Assembly: GCF_050313795.1 (NCBI RefSeq)
Contig: NZ_JBNPMC010000007.1
Span: forward strand, 34,633-98,632
From: CAMBRQ01 sp945870325
Lineage (GTDB): Bacteria > Bacillota > Clostridia > Lachnospirales > Lachnospiraceae
DNA length: 64,000 nt
Direction: 5' to 3'
In this document: piece by piece, positions 26,594-34,757 of the stretch
How positions within the stretch are numbered: position 1 is the stretch's first letter
Layout of the letters: each line of letters opens with the position of its first letter
Made by a program: the position numbers and the translations under genes
Notes under the pieces: model-generated
What the model was told of the DNA's origin: nothing
Seen by the model: only the letters and a program-made list of their open reading frames with translations
Databases searched by the model: none

Positions 26594-27364
26594 ATGCTGT
26601 TAGTAATAGATGCGGGAAATACCAACATAACACTGGGGGTATTCCGGGGAGAGGAACTGCTTGGAACCTGTCGTATGACGACAAAATTGCCAAGAACTTC
26701 GGATGAGTATGGAATTACGTTAAAAGAATTGGTAGAGTTTCAAGGCGTGAAAAGTACAGAGATCGATGCGGTAATCATCGCATCCGTAGTGCCGGATATC
26801 ATGCATTCGCTTGGAAGCGCGATTATAAAATATTTCTCCGTAAAACCAATGATCGTATCTGCCGGAATTAAAACCGGTATCCGCATTGCGACGGAGAATC
26901 CGAAGCAGGTAGGAGCAGACCGCATTGTGGACGCTGTTGCGGCATATACATTGTACGGTGGTCCGGTGATCGTCATCGATTTCGGAACCGCTACAACTTA
27001 TGATATCGTAAGCCCGAACGGAACATTCGAAGGCGCAGTTATCGCGCCGGGAATCCGTATCTCCGCACAGGCGATGACAGGACAGGCTGCAATGCTTCCG
27101 GCGATTGAGATCAAGAAGCCGGATTCCATCATAGCCAAAGAAACTATCGCCAGTATGCAGGCGGGACTTGTATTCGGGCAGATCGGACAGACAGAGTACA
27201 TTGTCAGGAAGATCAAGGAAGAATCCGGTTATCACGATGCGAAAGTTGTGGCAAGCGGCGGATTAGGCAAGATGATCGCGGCAGAGACGGATGTGATCGA
27301 CGTGTATGATTCACAGTTGACGCTTAAGGGACTGCGGTTTATCTATGAGAAAAATAAAAGATAG
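26594..27364 (+). CDS. coaX: Type III pantothenate kinase
   Basis: A 256-residue ASKHA-fold kinase. The phosphate 1 motif is DAGNTNITLGVF, then GADRIVDAVAAY with the catalytic Asp, and phosphate 2 DFGTATTYD. It catalyses the first step of CoA synthesis and, unlike type I, is not inhibited by CoA. The ATG at 26594 follows GTAGGAGGGAC; upstream codons overlap the previous gene. Confidence 0.95.
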   Translation: MLLVIDAGNTNITLGVFRGEELLGTCRMTTKLPRTSDEYGITLKELVEFQGVKSTEIDAVIIASVVPDIMHSLGSAIIKYFSVKPMIVSAGIKTGIRIATENPKQVGADRIVDAVAAYTLYGGPVIVIDFGTATTYDIVSPNGTFEGAVIAPGIRISAQAMTGQAAMLPAIEIKKPDSIIAKETIASMQAGLVFGQIGQTEYIVRKIKEESGYHDAKVVASGGLGKMIAAETDVIDVYDSQLTLKGLRFIYEKNKR

Positions 27365-27385
27365 AGAATGTTAAGATTTTAACTG

Positions 27386-27417
27386 GGGACGTAGTAAAAT
27401 GCACTTTTACTACGTCC
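27386..27417. repeat. Perfect palindrome between coaX and dusB
   Basis: GGGACGTAGTAAAA (27386-27399) is repeated inverted at 27404-27417 around TGCA. No T run follows on either strand, so it is not a standard terminator. It resembles the REP-like palindromes elsewhere in its GGGGACG start. Confidence 0.7.
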
Positions 27418-27443
27418 CAAATTGCGAAATGTGGTGTACCTGA

Positions 27444-28400
27444 ATGAATATAAAAGACGTAAAACTTGAGAATCCATACATCCTTGCCCCCATGGCAGGT
27501 GTAACCGACCTGCCGTTCCGTCTGTTGTGTAAAGAGCAAGGTGCGGGCTTATTATGCATGGAGATGATCAGCGCCAAAGCGCTGCAGTATAAAAATAAGA
27601 ATACCAAAGCATTGCTTTCCATCCATCCGCAGGAATATCCGGTATCATTACAGTTATTTGGCTCTGATCCACATATTATTAGCGAGATTGCAAAACAGAT
27701 TGAAGAACTTCCGTTCCAGATCCTGGATCTCAATATGGGATGTCCGGTGCCGAAGGTGGTGAAGAATGGGGAAGGATCTGCGCTTATGAAGACTCCAAAA
27801 CTGGTATATGAGATTGTGTATCAGACTGCCCGGGCAATTCAGAAACCGGTAACAGTGAAGATTCGGAAAGGCTTTGATGACGATCATGTAAATGCGGTAG
27901 AGATCGCGAAGATTATCGAAGAAGCCGGAGGCGCAGCGGTGGCTGTCCACGGGAGAACCAGAGAGCAGTATTACTCTGGCAAGGCAGACTGGGAGATCAT
28001 CCGTCAGGTGAAAGAAGCGGTGTCCATTCCTGTTATCGGCAATGGAGATGTGACGTCGGGAGAAAAGGCGCTGGCATTAAGAGAACAGACCGGATGTGAC
28101 GGTGTTATGATCGGAAGAGGCGCTCAGGGAAATCCATGGATATTCCGGGAACTCGTGGAATATGATAGGACAGGGAGGATGCCGGAGAGACCATCAAAAG
28201 AAGTGGTCAAAGAGACCATGCTAAGACATGCAAGACTTCAGATAGAATTCAAAGGAGATTACCTTGGAATCCGCGAGATGCGCAAGCATGTGGCATGGTA
28301 TACCAAAGGGATGGAAGGTTCTGCAAAACTTAGGGATGATATCAATAAAGTTGAATCCTATGAGGAATTGGAAGAACTTCTGAATACGAGAATAAAATAG
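27444..28400 (+). CDS. dusB: tRNA-dihydrouridine synthase
   Basis: A 318-residue flavin-dependent TIM-barrel enzyme. It shows APMAGVTDLPFR at the N-terminus, DLNMGCPVPKVVKNGEGSAL with the catalytic Cys, AVHGRTREQYYSGKADW, and IGNGDV and GVMIGRGAQGNPW for FMN phosphate. It reduces uridines in the tRNA D-loop. It lies between coaX and greA; DusB beside these genes is common in Firmicutes. Confidence 0.94.
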   Translation: MNIKDVKLENPYILAPMAGVTDLPFRLLCKEQGAGLLCMEMISAKALQYKNKNTKALLSIHPQEYPVSLQLFGSDPHIISEIAKQIEELPFQILDLNMGCPVPKVVKNGEGSALMKTPKLVYEIVYQTARAIQKPVTVKIRKGFDDDHVNAVEIAKIIEEAGGAAVAVHGRTREQYYSGKADWEIIRQVKEAVSIPVIGNGDVTSGEKALALREQTGCDGVMIGRGAQGNPWIFRELVEYDRTGRMPERPSKEVVKETMLRHARLQIEFKGDYLGIREMRKHVAWYTKGMEGSAKLRDDINKVESYEELEELLNTRIK

Positions 28401-28432
28401 AATTATATGAGGCAATCCTATGTCAAAATAGG

Positions 28433-28461
28433 TTGACATTAAGACGGTGTTTGGGTATAAT
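28433..28461 (+). promoter_or_regulatory. greA: Consensus promoter for greA
   Basis: TTGACA (28433-28438), exactly 17 bases, TATAAT (28456-28461). The resulting leader before greA is about 160 bases. Confidence 0.85.
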
Positions 28462-28627
28462 AATGAAATTGTGAAAGTCTATTTTTTGTCAAAAGATGAA
28501 CAAAGATGGTACGGTCTACGGATCACCTTTGAAGAATATATTTGGAGCGATAGCATATCCGCCAGGGCAGCCTTGTGATACAAAGCCCGCGGGAATAAAG
28601 TATGAGAAAAGAAAGGAAGCAAGACAC

Positions 28628-29110
28628 ATGGAAGCAAAGAAAAGGTTACTTACTTATGCCGGGCTTAAGGCATTGGAGGATGAACTGGAGCATTTGAAAG
28701 TGGTAAAGCGTAAAGAAGTTGCGGGCAAGATCAAAGAAGCCAGAGAACAGGGAGACCTCTCAGAGAATGCAGAATACGATGCTGCAAAAGATGAGCAGCG
28801 TGACATAGAGGCACGTATCGAGGAATTAGAAGGCATCCTTAAGAATGCAGAAGTTGTGGTGGAGGATGAAGTAGACTTTGATAAGATTAACGTGGGATGT
28901 ACAGTAAAAGTATATGACAAGACATTTGACGAAGAGATGGAATTCAAACTGGTAGGTTCTACAGAAGCGAACAGCCTGGAAGGGAAGATATCCAATGAGT
29001 CACCGGTAGGTCAGGCACTGATCGGCTGCAAGGTTGGAGATTCTGTTGAAGTTGAGACCCAGGCAGGTATTATGGAGTATGAAGTGCTTCATATCAGCCG
29101 TTCTATGTAG
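28628..29110 (+). CDS. greA: Transcription elongation factor GreA
   Basis: A 160-residue protein. The N-terminal coiled coil (ALEDELEHLKVVKRKEVAGK to the tip DLSENAEYDAAKDEQ) is followed by a C-terminal FKBP-like domain ending in ISNESPVGQALIG and VEVETQAG. The acidic tip (SENAEYDAAKDEQ) inserts into RNA polymerase and stimulates cleavage of backtracked RNA. The ATG at 28628 follows AAAGGAAG; it is driven by a near-perfect promoter and followed by lysS. Confidence 0.95.
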   Translation: MEAKKRLLTYAGLKALEDELEHLKVVKRKEVAGKIKEAREQGDLSENAEYDAAKDEQRDIEARIEELEGILKNAEVVVEDEVDFDKINVGCTVKVYDKTFDEEMEFKLVGSTEANSLEGKISNESPVGQALIGCKVGDSVEVETQAGIMEYEVLHISRSM

Positions 29111-29220
29111 GTTCCGGAAGAATATGGCTGGTGTATTGTGGATTAATGTATTCGCGAAAATCGCGTCAATGCAGCAGTTTGTTATTAAAGCAATAAAACA
29201 GTATAAAGGCAGAGATATAT

Positions 29221-29250
29221 CAGACTCCCTGATCCGGGGAGTCTGAATTT
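29221..29250 (+). terminator. Hairpin between greA and lysS
   Basis: CAGACTCCC (29221-29229) pairs perfectly with GGGAGTCTG (29237-29245), followed by AATTT. The weak T tract suggests partial termination. Confidence 0.5.
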
Positions 29251-29274
29251 GAACATATGAAAGGAGAGGGAAAC

Positions 29275-31218
29275 GTGGCTGAACAGCAGAAAAAAGTACA
29301 GGAACAGGATGTAAACCAATTAAGAAAGGTTCGCCGTGAAAAACTGGCAGATCTTCAGGCAAATGGTAAGAACCCGTTCGAGATCACGAAATATAACGTA
29401 ACATGTCATGCGATGGATATCAAAGAGAACTACGAGGAGATGGAAGGCAAGCACGTAGCACTTGCAGGCCGTATCATGCAGAAGCGTGTCATGGGAAAAG
29501 CATCTTTCTGCAATATTCTTGACCAGAGCGGCAATATCCAGTCTTATGTTGCAAGAGATAGCATTGGCGAAGATTCGTATAAAGATTTTAAGAAAATGGA
29601 TATCGGAGATATCATTGGCCTGGAAGGTGAAGTGTTCAAAACTAAGACGGGCGAGATATCTATCCATGCATCAGCCGTGACTCTTCTTTCTAAGAGTCTA
29701 CAGATCCTTCCGGAGAAGTTCCATGGCTTGACGAATACAGATATGCGTTACCGCCAGAGATATGTAGATCTGATCATGAATACGGAAGCAAGAGATACAT
29801 TTATCAAGCGTTCTAAGATCTTAAGTTCTATCAGAAGATATCTGGACGGACAGGGATTCCTGGAGGTAGAGACTCCTATGCTGGTAAGCAACGCAGGCGG
29901 AGCTGCGGCAAGGCCGTTTGAGACACATTTTAATGCATTGGGTGAAGACTTTAAACTGCGCATCTCTTTGGAATTATATCTGAAACGCCTGATTGTAGGA
30001 GGACTTGAGAGAGTCTATGAGATTGGACGAGTATTCCGTAACGAAGGTCTGGATACCAGACATAACCCAGAATTTACGCTGATGGAATTATATCAGGCAT
30101 ATACGGATTATAACGGAATGATGGATCTGACAGAGAACTTGTATCGCCATGTGGCACAGGAGGTGCTTGGAACTACGACGATCACATACAATGGCGTAGA
30201 GATGGATCTTGGCAAGCCATTTGAGAGAATCACGATGGTAGATGCAGTTAAGAAATATGTCGGTGTTGACTGGAATGAGATTACAACGCTGGAAGAGGCC
30301 AGAAAGGCTGCGGATGAGCATCATGTAGAGTATGAGGAGCGTCATAAGAAAGGAGATATCCTGAATCTGTTCTTTGAAGAGTTTGTGGAGGAGCATCTGA
30401 TCCAGCCGACATTCGTAATGGATCATCCGATTGAGATCTCTCCGCTGACCAAGAAAAAACCAGAGAATCCGGAATATGTAGAGCGTTTCGAGTTCTTCAT
30501 GAATGGATGGGAGATGGCGAATGCTTACTCAGAGTTGAATGATCCGATTGATCAGAGAGAACGTTTCAAAGACCAGGAAGAGCAGTTGGCACAGGGGAAT
30601 GAGGAAGCGAATACGACAGATGAAGACTTCCTGAATGCATTGGAGATTGGTATGCCTCCGACAGGTGGCATTGGATTCGGGATTGACAGAATGTGTATGT
30701 TATTAACTGATTCTGCGGCGATTAGGGATGTGTTGTTGTTCCCGACAATGAAGTCCTTAGATGGTGTAAATAAGAAAAATGATGTAAATAATCAGGCTTC
30801 TGAAACAGCAGAAAAAAATGTAGAAGCAGCACCGGAAAAGATTGATTTCTCAAAAGTAAAGATTGAGCCTTTATTTGAGGAAGCAGTTGATTTTGACACA
30901 TTCTCAAAGTCAGATTTCAGAGCCGTTAAGGTAAAAGAATGTGTAGCAGTACCGAAGTCAAAGAAGCTGTTGCAGTTTACCCTTGATGACGGAACAGGCG
31001 AAGACCGCACGATTTTAAGCGGTATTCACGAGTATTATGAGCCGGAAGAACTGGTTGGAAAGACTTGCATCGCTATCGTAAATCTTCCGCCGAGAAAGAT
31101 GATGGGAATTGACTCCTGCGGTATGCTGATTTCGGCAGTACACGAAGAAGATGGTCGTGAAGGCTTAAATCTTCTTATGGTAGATGACCGTATTCCGGCA
31201 GGTGCAAAGCTCTATTAA
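29275..31218 (+). CDS. lysS: Lysyl-tRNA synthetase with element-derived C-terminal tRNA-binding domain
   Basis: A 647-residue class II synthetase; the family is usually about 500 residues. Anticodon-binding OB fold at about residues 55-165, then the catalytic core with motif 2 (FRNEGLDTRHNPEF) and motif 3 (GGIGFGIDRMCMLLTD) ending around residue 490 at LLFPTMK. An Asn/Ala/Glu-rich linker follows, then a domain of the EMAP/Trbp111 tRNA-binding type (about 540-647: FRAVKVKECVAVPKSKKLL, ILSGIHEYYEPEELVGK, NLPPRKMMGIDSCGM). Composition changes at the linker, and ICE genes start right after, so the tail probably came with the element. GTG 29275 is chosen after AAAGGAGAGG. Confidence 0.93.
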   Translation: MAEQQKKVQEQDVNQLRKVRREKLADLQANGKNPFEITKYNVTCHAMDIKENYEEMEGKHVALAGRIMQKRVMGKASFCNILDQSGNIQSYVARDSIGEDSYKDFKKMDIGDIIGLEGEVFKTKTGEISIHASAVTLLSKSLQILPEKFHGLTNTDMRYRQRYVDLIMNTEARDTFIKRSKILSSIRRYLDGQGFLEVETPMLVSNAGGAAARPFETHFNALGEDFKLRISLELYLKRLIVGGLERVYEIGRVFRNEGLDTRHNPEFTLMELYQAYTDYNGMMDLTENLYRHVAQEVLGTTTITYNGVEMDLGKPFERITMVDAVKKYVGVDWNEITTLEEARKAADEHHVEYEERHKKGDILNLFFEEFVEEHLIQPTFVMDHPIEISPLTKKKPENPEYVERFEFFMNGWEMANAYSELNDPIDQRERFKDQEEQLAQGNEEANTTDEDFLNALEIGMPPTGGIGFGIDRMCMLLTDSAAIRDVLLFPTMKSLDGVNKKNDVNNQASETAEKNVEAAPEKIDFSKVKIEPLFEEAVDFDTFSKSDFRAVKVKECVAVPKSKKLLQFTLDDGTGEDRTILSGIHEYYEPEELVGKTCIAIVNLPPRKMMGIDSCGMLISAVHEEDGREGLNLLMVDDRIPAGAKLY

Positions 31219-31313
31219 GATGATGTAAAGATGTACCGTTTTATCAAATAGACGGGACGTACTTCATTTGATAAAAAACTAAAAAAACAGCGATTTACAT
31301 CAAACTTACATCA
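30762..31313. repeat. Dispersed TGATGTAAA repeats at the element's left end
   Basis: Sites: TGGTGTAAA 30762-30770, TGATGTAAA 30780-30788, TGATGTAAA 31221-31229, and inverted TTTACATCA 31294-31302 and CTTACATCA 31305-31313. Two lie inside the added part of lysS and three just after its stop. They look like arm-type binding sites for an integrase or excisionase, which is inference. Confidence 0.5.
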
Positions 31314-31368
31314 ATTGATGCAGAAATCGGTGCAAGCAAGAAAAAATCGCATAATTAGCAGAATGAAT

Positions 31369-31400
31369 GGGCAGTCCTGAAATCGGGATTGCCCATTTTT
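31369..31400 (+). terminator. Terminator after lysS
   Basis: GGGCAGTCC pairs with GGGATTGCCC (one G-T and one bulge), followed by ATTTTT. It lies at the end of a gene-free stretch of 260 bases. Confidence 0.75.
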
Positions 31401-31420
31401 AGAAGAAAGACGAAAAACCC

Positions 31421-31451
31421 TTGACCTATACGCAGCGTATACGCTTATACT
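31421..31451 (+). promoter_or_regulatory. MerR-type promoter with operator
   Basis: TTGACC (31421-31426) and TATACT (31446-31451) are separated by 19 bases, the overlong spacing typical of MerR-activated promoters. The spacer carries a perfect inverted repeat TATACGC-A-GCGTATA (31427-31441). Confidence 0.85.
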
Positions 31452-31481
31452 ATCCACATAAATCATAAGGAGGTGCATCCG

Positions 31482-32366
31482 ATGTTATTGAATGAAATTG
31501 TAAATGAGGTTGGAATGACAAAGCGTGCAGTTAAGTATTATGAAGAAAAAGGATTGCTGTCAGTGGATAAAGATAACAATGGTTATCGTAACTATACTGC
31601 ACAAGATGTTGAAACTTTAAAAAAGATTTCAGTATATAGAAAACTCGGTATTAGTATTAAAGACATACAGAGCCTTTTGGAAACTGGCGACAAAAGTATT
31701 CTTCTTCGTATTTATCAAGAAAAAGTGCAGGAAAAAGTTTTAAAAGACTCAGAACTTGAAGCTTTGAAGCAATTTATAGATGATGGTGACGCAGACAAAG
31801 CTAATGAGGCACTTGATTATCAAACCGTTGAAAATGCGATTGAGTCTTTGCTACCGGGAAAAGAATGGGGAGATTATTTTAAAAGTCATTTCAAACCATT
31901 TCTTAATGTAAGGTTGAAGACTCTGGAACAGAAGCAAGCACTACAGAATATATTAGAATATTGCGATGAAACGACATTGAAAGTTCCTTTTATCATGGGA
32001 ATAGGTGCGAAGATGATAGGTGGGGTTGCACAAGAAATCAGAACCGCAGATGAGATGATAGCCTATTATCGTGATATGAGTGAAAGTGACTACGAAAGCT
32101 TAAAAGAAAAAGTATGGAAAGGTGCTAAAATGAAAAACAGTATAATGAAATATCATCCGGCATTTGTTTCACAGAGAAAAATGCAGAAAGAGTTACAAAA
32201 TAAAGGCTATAACGATATATTCATTCCTAATTTGATGGTTCTGTCTCCAACGTATGCAGAATATAAGAAAGCGTTAGATAATGTGAACGATAGAATGTGT
32301 AGAGAACTTGGACTGTATTATGATAGCAATTACAACTTAGTTATTAAAAAAGATAATTCTAAGTAA
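31482..32366 (+). CDS. MerR-family transcriptional regulator
   Basis: A 294-residue regulator with an N-terminal MerR winged helix (MTKRAVKYYEEKGLL, then RNYTAQDVETLKKISVYRKL) and a dimerisation helix. A large C-terminal domain of about 170 residues, likely for ligand sensing, does not resemble the metal-binding tails (no Cys cluster). The promoter directly upstream has a 19-base spacer and palindrome, and a strong terminator follows the gene. Thus it controls at least itself and appears monocistronic. ATG 31482 is eight bases after AGGAGG. Other targets may lie elsewhere in the element. Confidence 0.85.
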   Translation: MLLNEIVNEVGMTKRAVKYYEEKGLLSVDKDNNGYRNYTAQDVETLKKISVYRKLGISIKDIQSLLETGDKSILLRIYQEKVQEKVLKDSELEALKQFIDDGDADKANEALDYQTVENAIESLLPGKEWGDYFKSHFKPFLNVRLKTLEQKQALQNILEYCDETTLKVPFIMGIGAKMIGGVAQEIRTADEMIAYYRDMSESDYESLKEKVWKGAKMKNSIMKYHPAFVSQRKMQKELQNKGYNDIFIPNLMVLSPTYAEYKKALDNVNDRMCRELGLYYDSNYNLVIKKDNSK

Positions 32367-32377
32367 AAGTTAAACTA

Positions 32378-32418
32378 CCCTTTGAGAGAGGAGAAATCCT
32401 TTTCTCAAAGGGCTTTTT
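32378..32418 (+). terminator. Terminator after the MerR gene
   Basis: CCCTTTGAGA (32378-32387) pairs with TCTCAAAGGG (32403-32412), followed by CTTTTT. Confidence 0.85.
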
Positions 32419-32493
32419 CTATTTATACGGATATTCGCAAACTACTAGATAAAGCCAAAACTTCATATACTCTAAGCACAAGGAGGTTGAGGT

Positions 32494-33891
32494 TTGGCTA
32501 TGAACAACAGTTTAACAGAAGTACATCCGGAGCTTGTTTCGGAGTGGTCGGAGAAGAACTTACCGCTTACACCTGATGACATTACTTTCGGTTCAAATAA
32601 AAAAGTATGGTGGAAAGGTGCTTGCGGTCACGAATGGCAGACAAGCATTAAGGCTCGTTCCAATGGAGAAAAATGCCCTATATGTTCCGGTGCGAGAGTG
32701 ATTGCAGGGATTAACGATTTGGCGACATTAGAGCCGCTACTGGAAAAGCAGTGGTCGGAAAAGAATAAGATAAAACCGACAGAAGTTTCTATTGGTTCTC
32801 ATAAGAAAGTGATATGGAGATGTGAAAAAGGACACGAGTGGGAAGCTGCTGTTAAGAGCAGGACAATAAATAAAACTGGTTGCCCGTATTGCTCCCATAA
32901 TAAAGTGTTGGCAGGATTTAATGACCTTGCAACACTTCTGCCGGATATAGCAGCCGAGTGGTCGGACAGAAATTATCCGACACTTCCAACGCAGGTTACG
33001 GTCTTTGCCAATCGTAAGGCTTGGTGGAAGTGTAAGGATTGCGGCAGAGAGTGGAACACCCTTATTTCTACCCGTTCCGGTGGCAGTAAATGCCCGTATT
33101 GCAGTGGGTACATATTCCTGAAAGGGTTTAACGATTTGCAGACAACACACCCTGAAATTGCTTCTGAGTGGTCGGAGAAGAACTTACCATTGAAGCCTGA
33201 TGAAGTAAATGCAAAGTCGAGGAAAAATGTCTGGTGGAGATGCGGTAAATGCGGTAACGAGTGGAAATCAGTTATCAATGCCCGTGTGAAAGGTACGGTA
33301 TGCCCTGTTTGTGCGGAGAGAGAAGTCCTTGCCGGATATAATGATTTGGCGACCACAGACAGTCAGCTTCTCAGCGAATGGGATTATGAACAGAATAAAT
33401 TGAAACCGACACAAGTATCACGAACTTCAGCAAAGAGAGCGTGGTGGAAATGTTCACTCGGACACTCTTGGAAAGCAAAAATCAGCGACAGAACAATTCT
33501 TAAAGGAAAATGTACCGTATGCGAAAGCCAATATCGCTCCGTGTTCCCCGGCTTGGCTGTTGCCTATTACGCAAATCAAAAAGGATTAAAAGTGCAGCTC
33601 GGTTCAGATAAACTATTAGGAATACCACTTGAAACCTACATTCCGTCAGAAAAGCTGGCGATAGAATTTACGAGCGGCTCAGAACAGATGGAGGTTCTCA
33701 AAAGCCACTTATGCAAGCAGCGAAATATAAAACTCGTTAAACTCCCTTTTAAGACAACCGAAACGGAAGCGGAATATTCCGACAGAGTAAAAGCAGTTTT
33801 CAAAAGCGTACATATCTTTATTTATTCTGACACTGATGCAGATGTTTTGGTAATCAGAGCAAAATTTAATGAATGGAGGAAAAGACTATGA
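32494..33891 (+). CDS. Five-fold zinc-ribbon protein with nuclease-like C-terminus
   Basis: A 465-residue protein. About residues 5-350 are five repeats of roughly 67 residues, each with EWSEKN-like start, a W-W-K/R-C-x-x-G-H/N-E-W core and CPxC end (for example KCPICSG, GCPYCSH, KCPYCSG, VCPVCAE). These are treble-clef or zinc-ribbon units as in DUF4379. The last 110 residues (GIPLETYIPSEKLAIEF, then RNIKLVKLPFK) resemble a Vsr/DUF559-like endonuclease fold with possible E and E-x-K residues. A DNA-binding nuclease, perhaps defence or homing-like, is inferred. The TTG start is seven bases after AAGGAGG. Confidence 0.65.
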   Translation: MAMNNSLTEVHPELVSEWSEKNLPLTPDDITFGSNKKVWWKGACGHEWQTSIKARSNGEKCPICSGARVIAGINDLATLEPLLEKQWSEKNKIKPTEVSIGSHKKVIWRCEKGHEWEAAVKSRTINKTGCPYCSHNKVLAGFNDLATLLPDIAAEWSDRNYPTLPTQVTVFANRKAWWKCKDCGREWNTLISTRSGGSKCPYCSGYIFLKGFNDLQTTHPEIASEWSEKNLPLKPDEVNAKSRKNVWWRCGKCGNEWKSVINARVKGTVCPVCAEREVLAGYNDLATTDSQLLSEWDYEQNKLKPTQVSRTSAKRAWWKCSLGHSWKAKISDRTILKGKCTVCESQYRSVFPGLAVAYYANQKGLKVQLGSDKLLGIPLETYIPSEKLAIEFTSGSEQMEVLKSHLCKQRNIKLVKLPFKTTETEAEYSDRVKAVFKSVHIFIYSDTDADVLVIRAKFNEWRKRL

Positions 33892-34067
33892 GAGAAGAAA
33901 AGTTCCATATCTATCTTAATGATGACGAATATGGCAGAGTAATACAATCACTTATCCGTTTGAAGAACAGCCTGATAGCACAAGGCAGATATACCGACGG
34001 GGTTGACGATGTTCTCTGCAAGGTAATGTCAGCCAAGAAAAGAAAGCTCAAAATCAAATATTTCTGA
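33888..34067 (+). CDS. Small conserved ICE protein (paralogue of 55838-56041)
   Basis: A 59-residue basic protein beginning MREEKFHIYLNDDEYGRVI. It shares its layout with the gene at 55838 (H-I-x-L-D-D-x-E-x-G-x-V-I, then a helix and D-x-V-D-D-x-L-x-K-V). Its ATG overlaps the stop of the zinc-ribbon gene (ATGA), with TGGAGGA at seven bases, so it is translationally coupled. No function known. A small DNA-binding or regulatory partner is possible but unproven. Confidence 0.6.
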   Translation: MREEKFHIYLNDDEYGRVIQSLIRLKNSLIAQGRYTDGVDDVLCKVMSAKKRKLKIKYF

Positions 34068-34077
34068 ATAAGAAAAG

Positions 34078-34110
34078 AGACCGCCTACAGGATGTAAGCG
34101 GTCTTTGATT
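34078..34110 (+). terminator. Terminator after the zinc-ribbon operon
   Basis: AGACCGC (34078-34084) pairs with GCGGTCT (34098-34104), followed by TTGATT. The T tract is short. Confidence 0.6.
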
Positions 34111-34160
34111 ATTGTAGAGTAAGTAGTAAGTCCGACAAACTGGAATTTTCACATTATCTA

Positions 34161-34637
34161 TTACAATGTAAATAATGCTTTTTCGTAGTCCTTAACATAA
34201 TACTTAATATTGGTTTTACCTTTTTGGATTACGATATGTCCCTCTTTTTCAAGCATCTCCTTTTGTGCCTCAACGCCTCCTGGATACTTTGCATTTAATT
34301 CCCCTTTTGCTTTTAATGTTCTCCAATAAGGGGTTTTATCTTCTGCACGCTGATAACTCGCCCATGCAACTATCGAAACAAAAATTCCAGCTGTAATTGG
34401 CTCTGTAAAATCAGCACCATTTTGTTTAGCAAAGAATTCCCTTATTGTACCTACTGTAAGTAATTTTCCACAAGGCACAAGTCGCATTACTTTGTCGTAG
34501 TCAATAGGTGGGGCAAAATACATTTTATCTCCACCATATTTTTCGATGCTCTTTTCATCTGTTATGATTTGAACTTTTGGCATATCCTTGCTATCCATAA
34601 GCATAGCATTAAAATCTTTTTTATCTTCATTTGCCAT
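34161..34637 (-). CDS. MGMT-family (alkyltransferase-like) protein
   Basis: A 158-residue protein whose residues about 52-150 match the DNA-binding domain of methylguanine-DNA methyltransferases (VPCGKLLTVGTIREFF, then SIVAWASYQ, TPYWRTLKAKGEL, MLEKEGH). The methyl-accepting Cys of the PCHR motif is absent; TPYWR stands there, as in alkyltransferase-like (ATL) proteins, which bind lesions without repairing them. It is encoded on the minus strand in the cargo region of the element, opposite to the transfer genes, as is the hydrolase gene upstream of it. Confidence 0.75.
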   Translation of the reverse strand: MANEDKKDFNAMLMDSKDMPKVQIITDEKSIEKYGGDKMYFAPPIDYDKVMRLVPCGKLLTVGTIREFFAKQNGADFTEPITAGIFVSIVAWASYQRAEDKTPYWRTLKAKGELNAKYPGGVEAQKEMLEKEGHIVIQKGKTNIKYYVKDYEKALFTL

Positions 34638-34757
34638 AATGTATCACCTCCAAACCAATCATATCTTAATAAACGAAACCATACAATGAGACAGTTTTAA
34701 AAATCCTTACGAAACTTCAAATTTTCATGTGTTCGACAAACTGGAAGTTGTCTATTG

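Noticed and set aside
27386..27417. Terminator after coaX
   Set aside because: The palindrome is perfect but no T run follows on either strand; kept only as a repeat.
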